A stretch of DNA of 64,000 nt. It comes from Micrasema longulum (taxonomy: Eukaryota; Arthropoda; Insecta; Trichoptera; Brachycentridae). Of this stretch, positions 57,541 through 64,000 are shown one piece after another. The notes under the pieces are model-generated. The model worked only from the letters and a program-made list of their open reading frames with translations, was not told where the DNA came from and made no database searches. Both the position numbers and the translations under genes were made by a program. The stretch covers positions 124,001 to 188,000 of the forward strand of contig JAGVSM010001322.1 of assembly GCA_022494885.1 (NCBI GenBank). The letters are read 5' to 3'. Each line of letters begins with the position of its first letter. Positions within the stretch are counted from its first letter, which is position 1.

Positions 57541-57832
57541 ATAATTATAATAATAAAAAAATTGCCAGTGAACGGGTTCCGTCGTGATCGACATCGTCAG
57601 ACTGGTAGGCGACTAAACAAATTTCCACTCTTTTATTTTTTTTCAATTCTTTTATTTTCATAATTAGCTAAAATAATGATTTACAACCCCTGCTTGCAAT
57701 TGTACATAACATAGAAATTTGTTTAGTCGATCACCAGTCTGACAATGTCAATCAAGACGAAATCCGGTCACTGGTTAAAATGTCCAAATAAAAGTGGAAT
57801 AAAACAATAAACGAATTTTTATTATTATAATT
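57541..57832. mobile_element. Family E foldback, full copy with 61-bp arms
   Basis: Outer ends attataataataaaaa (left) and its complement (right, ending 57832) enclose two inner arms (57565-57625 and 57714-57774), inverted copies with about eight mismatches in 61. Each arm carries the ccagtga.cgg.tt.cgtc and gtcagactggt signature plus cgactaaacaaatttc. The loop is about 88 bases. No ORF. The other copies (4.3 and 13.2 kb) have a single signature, so this one may have arisen by arm duplication. Confidence 0.65.
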
Positions 57833-58111
57833 CAAATGCAGTTCCACCAAGAAATGTCAGGAGAAAAACTCAATCTATTAAAATTGTAAGTAAATTTAAA
57901 TTTTGAGTATCCATAAACAAAAGTAATAATCATAAAAACAAATATTTCAAGTGTTCAAAAAAATATATATAATTTTTAATTTACTTAAGAAAAATATAAG
58001 GTCCCAACAAAGAAAAAAAAGCGATGTCTTAAATTAATCTCCAATACAAAGGACTAAAAATATACAATAGAATACTTGAATTTGTTGAAAACAAAACTTA
58101 TTACGGTAACG

Positions 58112-59037
58112 CAGCGGTCTGCAAACTGCGGCTCACGAGCCACATGCGGCCCTCAAGCCGCTTGGCCGCGGCTCACACTGCGCAAGTCTCACCTTTATCC
58201 GATTTATTTCGTCAACCGGTTCTAAAGAAGAACTTTTAGAATTATTGCCACTGAAAGGGCCGACGCGTGGCGAGGAAACACATCATATTATTAAACTCGG
58301 TAAAATTGTATTAATGATGCAGATGATTCGCGAGATATTTCTTTACCATTGCATCATTCATCAAGAACCGCTCTGTGCGCAGACATTTCCAGAAGAAATG
58401 TTTTAGTGACCAATATTGTTATCACAACTTCAGCTTAACTATGCACAACACTCTTTTCTCTATCGTTCTTGCTCTAACTATAATGCTTTTTTTCATCTAT
58501 AGATATATTTTACATGCCCCTTAATTTATTTAAAAATAAATTAAGACTCCTTATTTCTGGCTGCGATACGATTCCACTTACTATTTAATGATGCTCACAC
58601 TTACACACACCTGAACACTTACTCCTACACTTATACATATAAATACACATCTACACTTACTCTCATACAAATACACATAAACACACCCTTTTGTTGTAAC
58701 ACAATTTAATAATATGTATGATTCTTATTTAGAAACTTTGCTGATCTGTCTTTTAACTGTATTTTTTTTAATGCTACTGTATCATTTTCGACTGTTTCTT
58801 CAAAATAAATAAATAACTAAAGCTTTTTATCATCACCAATTGGAAGAATTTATTGTTGTAATCGATAGCGAATATGCATATTTTCTGGCGCTTATGCACG
58901 CACTTTATTATTAAGGTACGTTGGCATTATACAGAAGAAACGGTTTGAAAAATTAAGGAGTTTGGCTCTCAAAGGAAAACTTAATTGTTTAACTGCTGAT
59001 CTTTGGCTTTTTTGACTTATGAGTTTGCAGACCACTG
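58112..59037 (+). mobile_element. hAT element, non-autonomous, with 8-bp target duplication
   Basis: Ends cagcggtctgcaaactgc and gagtttgcagaccactg are inverted repeats of the hAT type. The 8 bases cggtaacg occur immediately outside both ends (58104-58111 and 59038-59045), the exact hAT signature. Sub-terminal sequence is gcggctcacgagccac and gcggccctcaagccgc. A frame at 58209-58304 reads SSTGSKEELLELLPLKG and PTRGEETHHIIKLGK, a piece of hAT transposase (ZBED/GTF2IRD2-like group). The rest of the transposase is gone, partly replaced by a LINE tail. Confidence 0.85.
58650..58815 (+). mobile_element. LINE 3' UTR (family M), copy 2, inside the hAT element
   Basis: acacaccc.tttgttgtaacac, aatttaataatatgtatg, agaaactttgctg and a final tcaaaataaataaataa tail, matching 45290-45440. 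Its location within the hAT shows a later insertion. Confidence 0.6.
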
Positions 59038-59052
59038 CGGTAACGTGAAACA

Positions 59053-59566
59053 TTTTTATTATTATCATGGATAAATTATATAGCGCCATTTTCGTAATAT
59101 AATACCTCAAGGACGCTTTACATACTGAATCTATAGATAAATAAATTTAATTGAAGCTTTTAAATTTGTAATTTATTTAAAACGACTTATTTTGTAATCA
59201 CATACTACGGATTTATTCAAATGATTTAGAGAATAAGTGGGTTTTTAATTTTTTCCGAAACATCACTTCACTCTCACAGCCTCGCACCTCTGCTGGAGAG
59301 CATTCCATGCCATAGGGCCTGCGACCACAAATGCGCGTTTACTGAATTTCGTGCGCTGTTTGCGTAGAGGTATAACAACTTTTTCTCTGACTGTAGACGT
59401 AGCTGATCTAAGCATAAGACGCCTGTCAGCTAGTTCATCTGGAATGCATAGTTTCCTTAAATATTCTGAAGCAGAGTTGTGCAGTGACTTATACATAAGC
59501 CAACAGAGTTTTTATTCCACCCTTTGCGGAAAACGTAGCCAGTGTAATTACCGAAGTAGTGGAGTA
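59053..59566 (-). mobile_element. L2/CR1-like LINE 3' fragment (copy 3)
   Basis: Minus ORF 59496-59263 reads MYKSLHNSASEYLRKLCIPD, RRLMLRSATSTVREKVVIPL, RKQRTKFSKRAFVVAGPMAW, then NALQQ, the closing part of an L2/CR1-type ORF2. The 3' hairpin arms are at 59082-59087 and 59112-59117. Copies 1 and 2 continue upstream with tgatatgac, but here the sequence breaks at 59566 where the next element begins. Confidence 0.8.
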
Positions 59567-60618
59567 TTCGTAAATACCCGACGCGTTGTATATTTCGGAA
59601 CGCTTCGGTATCGCTAGAAAACACGTCTCGCGTTTTGGATGTTTCGGAACCACGCGGGAGCTCGTTAATTTATGTCTGTCTTAATCAGCATGGTCAATTT
59701 CGTAACGCCACAAAGCCGCCGCCTCCCCTCCGCCTACGTAGCGCCTACTAAGATCACTCGACAAAAACATGCTCCATTTTAGTGTGGTATTTCTGCTACA
59801 CCATTAACGTATTTGAATTTTTTTGTATGTTTCTAACCTAACTGGGGTGGATAACGCGTCTGCTGTTGGCGGAACTTACTAACTCGCACAGTTCTCAGCC
59901 AGAAGAGCCACTGAGTCTGCTTTGGTGTATTTGAGCTATTTACCCGAACATTACACTGAAGTTGAGAGGATATGCGGTGCCAGGGGATAAAGGTATTTGA
60001 AGACTGTTTTTCTGTCCCTCTCTCGCAAATGCTACCCCGATGCAGTGCGAAAAAGATAACTGCACGTCGTAACGATTATGCCCGACTAAAATGGTTTCAT
60101 TGTCCCGCTTTCCGCACTTTTGTTTTAGAAAAATTATCAAAATTCCATTCTCATTGTCGGTATTTGCGTTTTCCAAAAACAGTTTCACTTTTGCAAACCA
60201 TACGTCCAAAGACGGCAAATAAAACTGGGCGCTTTTAAGTGTTTTTGTACGGTCCTTGCTTCCATTAGAAACAATTTATTAAATATGTAAAATTCTAGAG
60301 ACACACCGATGGTAAATATATACAGTGTAAAATCCTTAGAGAATATACATATATAGAGGGATAACAAAACATTTTACCAATCCAATGCATGTTGCCGGTT
60401 ATAGCGGACTCATTTTTTACAATATGTTCTAAATGAGAGAAATGGAGAAAAAAAAATCTGTTGGTACGGTCCTCATTTTTTGTTTTGTAATTGATTTTAG
60501 AATTTTAAGATGCTCATTTTTCAAGTACGCGGCCAGTATTGTTTCGAACTGTCAAACGCTCTGTCGGTATTTTGATGATTGTTTAACGTATTTAGTGATA
60601 ATTACATCAAAATTAATT

Positions 60619-60689
60619 ATGCCGACTTGTGCCAAGAAAGGATGTTCAAATAGAACTGGAAAAGGGAGAAAACGCTTCAGTTATCACAG
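60619..60689 (+). CDS. Possible first coding exon of a THAP-domain protein
   Basis: ATG at 60619 opens MPTCAKKGCSNRTGKGRK, then RFSYHR. The pattern M-P-x-C-x(4)-C-S-N-R-x(5-8)-[FS]-x-H-R is the start of the THAP zinc finger (C2CH), a sequence-specific DNA-binding domain of host regulators and P-type transposases. The reading stops matching at YHR, exactly where cacag|gtattt (donor GT at 60690) would splice; THAP genes commonly split the domain here. The following exon with the C..H half was not identified downstream in the window. The frame is open upstream to 60433, but the ATG at 60619 matches the family start. Confidence 0.45.
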
Positions 60690-61010
60690 GTATTTATCAA
60701 ATATCATACATTTTTAAATTAATACGTTTTTTGGTAGTTTTCAACATAAATTCACCACTATTTTTGTACTATCATTCAAACAATTATTATAGCATTTGTT
60801 TCTGTGTAATTCAAATACCTTATACATTGGATTTATGTGATTTAAATCTTTTTTTTCAAACGTTTTAATCCAAATATTTCTTAAAATGTTCAAAACATGC
60901 AAACTCGACGACCTTTTACCGAGTCAACCAACATCTAGAAATAATTCTTTCTCTTTTGACATCACTGAAAGAATATGAAATTGTCATTTATTGAATGTAA
61001 CTAAAAGAAA

Positions 61011-61310
61011 CAGAGATGAAGAACATTTAAGAGAAGGTTATATAGAAGTCTAGGCATCTACAGGGCTTATGACCTGTCAATGGCTAGTTTAAGTGGACAC
61101 ATTACACATGTGTTGATGTTTGTGAAGTTAAAGGGCTAAAACCTTTATTTATGCGGGTGAGATTCATCTAATCGAATTATTTCATCAACATCAACAGATG
61201 AAAGAATTGAAGGAATATAGATGTTCAACCAGCCATTGACAGGTCATAAGCCCTGTAGATGCCTAGACTTCTATATTACCTTCTCTTATGTTTTTCATCT
61301 CCGTTGTAAT
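61011..61310. mobile_element. Family F foldback, complete compact copy
   Basis: Left arm gaagtctaggcatctacagg, gcttatgacctgtcaatggc; spacer gttaaagggctaaaaccttt; right arm agccattgacaggtcataag, ccctgtagatgcctagactt and ctccgttgtaat. The arms pair almost perfectly over their outer 80 bases. The border palindrome gcttcccaggaagt (61326-61339) and outer block gtccttgtctacaaaaattt follow on the right. Confidence 0.7.
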
Positions 61311-61829
61311 ATGTTAATATAAACAGCTTCCCAGGAAGTTGAATCCAGTCCTTGTCTACAAAAATTTGGACTAACTCAAAATATTGTAATTAAAAGAGAT
61401 GACAATACATCTGCGCCAATTTTAAATGGTATTTTTATGATCACTTTTTGGGCGGCTCTTACAATGAAGAATGCCAGGGCTGTGCATTACCTTAAAATAT
61501 TACGGATTCACTTATCATTTTATCATTAAAGTTATAAGCATAATATAGTAATTTAAGGTTTTTTTTTTGGATTCCCGATAGATGAAATAAGACGAAATAA
61601 ATGGATCCATAAGACAGGGCGGAACAATTGTCCCCTGAAAATAACAACTGGTTGTGTTCCAACCACTTTCTATCCATTAATTTGGACAAAAACAAATTAT
61701 TGGTACGTGTAATAAATAGTGCCGTACCCCCCCCCCCCCATGTTTTCAAAAACCTAACTCGCTATGGTGGGTAAATATACATTTATTTCATTTTTATATA
61801 CCATAAAGTCGGAAAAATCAGTGTACGTG

Positions 61830-61920
61830 CATGAGAAGATGTATGAATGTAGAGGAAGCGAGATCTACATGCAAAGACAGAGTTATATGGTGTTCTATCT
61901 TCTCTGCCTACCTCTTCGGT
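61830..61920 (+). repeat. Interspersed repeat, family H (copy 2)
   Basis: gaatgtagaggaagcgagat, aagacagagttatatggtgt and tcttctctgcctacctcttc match 15425-15520 inverted. Function unknown. A 13-C run at 61727-61739 lies 100 bases upstream. Confidence 0.45.
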
Positions 61921-62732
61921 GAAACGGCGTGATTTCTCTTCTCTTCTCAATCTTCACTCTATACAAAGATACAAGTTTAAATAAAAAAAATAATAAAGAT
62001 TACTGTTTTCCGCTTTCAAATCAAACAACGAATTCGTAAAATATTTTGGAATTGAAGACCCCGTTCAAACAGTTTTTAAAGATGCAAGTTACAACCTGCC
62101 GTCAGAGTAAGCCAATATTTTAACAAATTGATTAATTTTCAAACTCAATAAATTTACTTTATTAGTTTTATTTGCTTACTTTATGTATCAAAAATGTTTT
62201 TAGTAAACTTGTTACTAAATTAAAATAAACGTTTTTATTGTACTTCCTACTCCTACTCCCTCTGTAAAATATCGCCTAAGTCGTGCATTTGTGACAACCC
62301 TGTTTTATAAACATCTGGAAACGAAAAACGTCTTCACTAAACAAACGACCACGCCCCCTTTTCAAAAATTCTTACAAACTTTGGAATAGTACGGACTCTA
62401 AGATATACATTATACTCTTAGGTAAAATCATTGATCTAGTGCCATAATCCAGGGAATTCATTATACAGGTCAAGGGCGTGCGGTGGAGTTTTTGATTAGG
62501 GAAGCAATTAGGATATAAGTAATTGGTACATAATAATATGCACTACCCTTAAAAAATTAAAGACAAACTAAACACTTAAATGATTAGAAATAATAGCAAT
62601 AATTTCACACATGTAGTAATAAATTGAAATAACAAATCAACCAATTTCATTTTATTTACTTTAGTAAATAACTGCGAGTATTTTGTGCCGTTATATTTTA
62701 TTTGACTGAAATGCAGTGAAACCAAAATTGTG

Positions 62733-62985
62733 TGCTGCGCAGCGCGGCGCGGCGTTACGTTCGCATCGCATCTAAATTAAGTGGCAAAAACTGTATCGTT
62801 ATGTTTCGATTGGTTCCGTTGCCCGGTGAGAATTGAAGTCTGCGCCTGCGCCCGGACTGCGCGTTCTGTACGGCGCTGGAACAGAATTTCGACTTTGTTT
62901 CCACCGCGATCGTTCTTTAAATCGATACCCAGCCAGCCGGTAGCGAGTACGCGTCGACCAGTACGCGCATGCCATTTGTTTAGAG
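62733..62985. promoter_or_regulatory. CpG-rich block, possible TATA-less promoter or 5' exon
   Basis: CG-dense in AT-rich surroundings: gtgctgcgcagcgcggcgcg, gtctgcgcctgcgcccggac and agtacgcgtcgaccagtacg. The tgcgcctgcgc core resembles the NRF-1 site (GCGC-rich palindrome). The plus ORF 62781-62993 (MAKTVSLCFDWFRCPVRIEV...) has no known domain. The direction of any transcription is undetermined. Confidence 0.3.
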
Positions 62986-63396
62986 TAATCTAAATGTTAG
63001 GTATTATGACTGACAGTTACTTTATTAAACATGATATTTTATAAACATTATTTGGCTAAATTTAGGAGAACCAATGGTTCCATGCGTTTTATGAGCGGAC
63101 CGCGCATGATACAGGTAAACGTTTGTTATAAGAAAGGTCAGACCGCGTTTCCTATTAAATATTTGAAAGTTAAAACTTGTCACTTGTGAAAAACATCGGA
63201 TTGGAAAGCCCCATTCCAACTGGAGGGATAAAATAGTTTTTCGTATTTGAAATATTTCACTCCAAAAAATAATTTCAAGAGTAAAGGCGAGGCAAATCGG
63301 CCTTTGAAAATACCATTTATACGAGTAAATAAATTTACCCCTACTAAATTCATCACACTGATAATTATAATTCAACAATGTGTATAAGAGTCTTCG

Positions 63397-63572
63397 CAAA
63401 CATCGACAGATGAATGAATTGAAGGAATATAGATGTTCAAAAATGGGAAGAATGGTTAATGTTACACAGTGTGTAAAGTGGTCACTTAAATCATTCATTG
63501 ACAGGTCATAAGCCCTGTAGATGCCTAGACTTCTATATTACCTTTTCTAAAATATTCTTCATCTCTGTTGTA
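63397..63572. mobile_element. Family F foldback, right arm
   Basis: gaattgaaggaatatagatg, gaatggttaatgttacacag, catccattgacagg-like and ccctgtagatgcctagactt, ending catctctgttgtaat. Nearly identical to the right arm at 61.2 kb, pointing to a common recent source. Confidence 0.65.
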
Positions 63573-63754
63573 ATATTTTTATATATGAGTGTTGAAAAAG
63601 GTGATGAAAATGACTCTTTCTGTGTTTGACTGAGCTAAAAGTATTTATTTCTATGGTATTCCGAAACATCTCGGAAGTGAGACGTTTTACCTCGGAAGTG
63701 AGAAATATCCCGAATGGATAACGCGTCGGGTATTTACAAATATGCTTACGGATG

Positions 63755-63808
63755 AATCAATACAGTACTCTTTGCACCACTGGGTGTGGATAGGGAAATG
63801 ATGATGAG
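63755..63808 (+). mobile_element. SINE family A tail fragment
   Basis: tacagtactctttgcaccac, tgggtgtggatagggaaatg, then a gatgatgag end. Only the terminal block of the SINE is present. The last 190 bases of the window show nothing else. Confidence 0.5.
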
Positions 63809-64000
63809 TATCTGTTGGGATTTTTAAATATATATTTTTTTTTTCATTAGAAAACCTTTGTTTAACATGAAAAACAAACATAAAGATAATAGAACAATTC
63901 AGGATGGACTTCTTAACAAAGAAGCAAGTTTTTGTGTTTGGCAAGTGCACGAAATAGACACAAGAATACATAATAAATAAAAAATTATAAATAAATAGAC

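Larger units (their letters stand above)
59570..63737. mobile_element. Candidate 4.2-kb DNA element with inverted ends and a THAP-like exon
   Basis: gtaaatacccgacgcgtt at 59570-59587 is exactly complementary to 63720-63737, and looser similarity continues inward for about 80 bases (acgtctc.., gatgtttcggaa at 59638-59649 and its complement at 63659-63670). Inside lie a THAP-like first exon on plus (60619), two family F foldback remnants, a family H repeat and a CpG-rich block. THAP domains occur at the N-terminus of P-element transposases and of many host proteins, so a P-like element is one reading. No transposase catalytic region was recognised and no target duplication is evident. The two ends might instead be independent copies of an unknown repeat. 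Confidence 0.4.

Noticed and set aside
61727..61739. Run of 13 C as a G-quadruplex site
   Set aside because: A single homopolymer run with no additional G-tract spacing; most likely simple sequence.
1..64000. CRISPR arrays, bacterial operons, integrons or prophage
   Set aside because: No regularly spaced repeats, ribosome-binding sites, operon-like gene packing or phage genes; the content is eukaryotic.

Overview
This is a strongly AT-rich, gene-poor stretch of animal nuclear DNA, most likely from an insect or another arthropod. It holds many broken retrotransposons and DNA transposons, tRNA-derived SINEs, foldback elements, AATAAA-type tails and one possible 5' splice site. It has no bacterial gene layout, no operons and no CRISPR. 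I see no complete host gene. Clade names rest on motif recognition by eye; no searches were run.

Layout. 0-10 kb: C-terminal scraps of several non-LTR retrotransposons (LINEs) on both strands, among them two families that each occur twice (5.6/8.1 kb on plus, 6.8/9.6 kb on minus). 12.6-15.5 kb: a two-headed SINE, a degenerate T-rich tandem array split by a short inverted-repeat element, and an RTE-like ORF tail. 17.3-19.8 kb: the best-preserved LINE, with reverse transcriptase motifs in several frames. 20-23 kb: almost featureless AT-rich DNA. 23-35 kb: SINE copies, a foldback element with arms of about 150 bp, LINE C-termini including an L2/CR1-like copy, a 72-bp tandem repeat and a 48-bp near-palindrome. 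35-43 kb: a repeat interrupted by a SINE, with an uninterrupted relative 1.5 kb away; a PIF/Harbinger-like element; a dead mariner. 43-52 kb: nested SINEs, a second L2-like copy, a hAT end, two RTE-like tails and an inverted-repeat element. 52-57 kb: quiet DNA, a CG-rich block with TATA and CRE-like palindromes, and a MITE with perfect 25-bp ends. 57-64 kb: a hAT element with a clean 8-bp target duplication, a third L2-like copy, and a 4.2-kb region bounded by matching inverted ends that contains what looks like the first exon of a THAP zinc-finger protein.

Nearly everything coding here is transposon debris with frameshifts and stops. The three entries that might reflect living host or transposon function are the THAP-like exon (60619-60689), the CRE/TATA block (54.6-54.9 kb) and the CpG-rich block (62.7-63.0 kb). 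The most informative signals are structural: inverted-repeat families present in many copies, hairpins whose stems survive by paired base changes, and insertion events whose empty sites can be read within the window.
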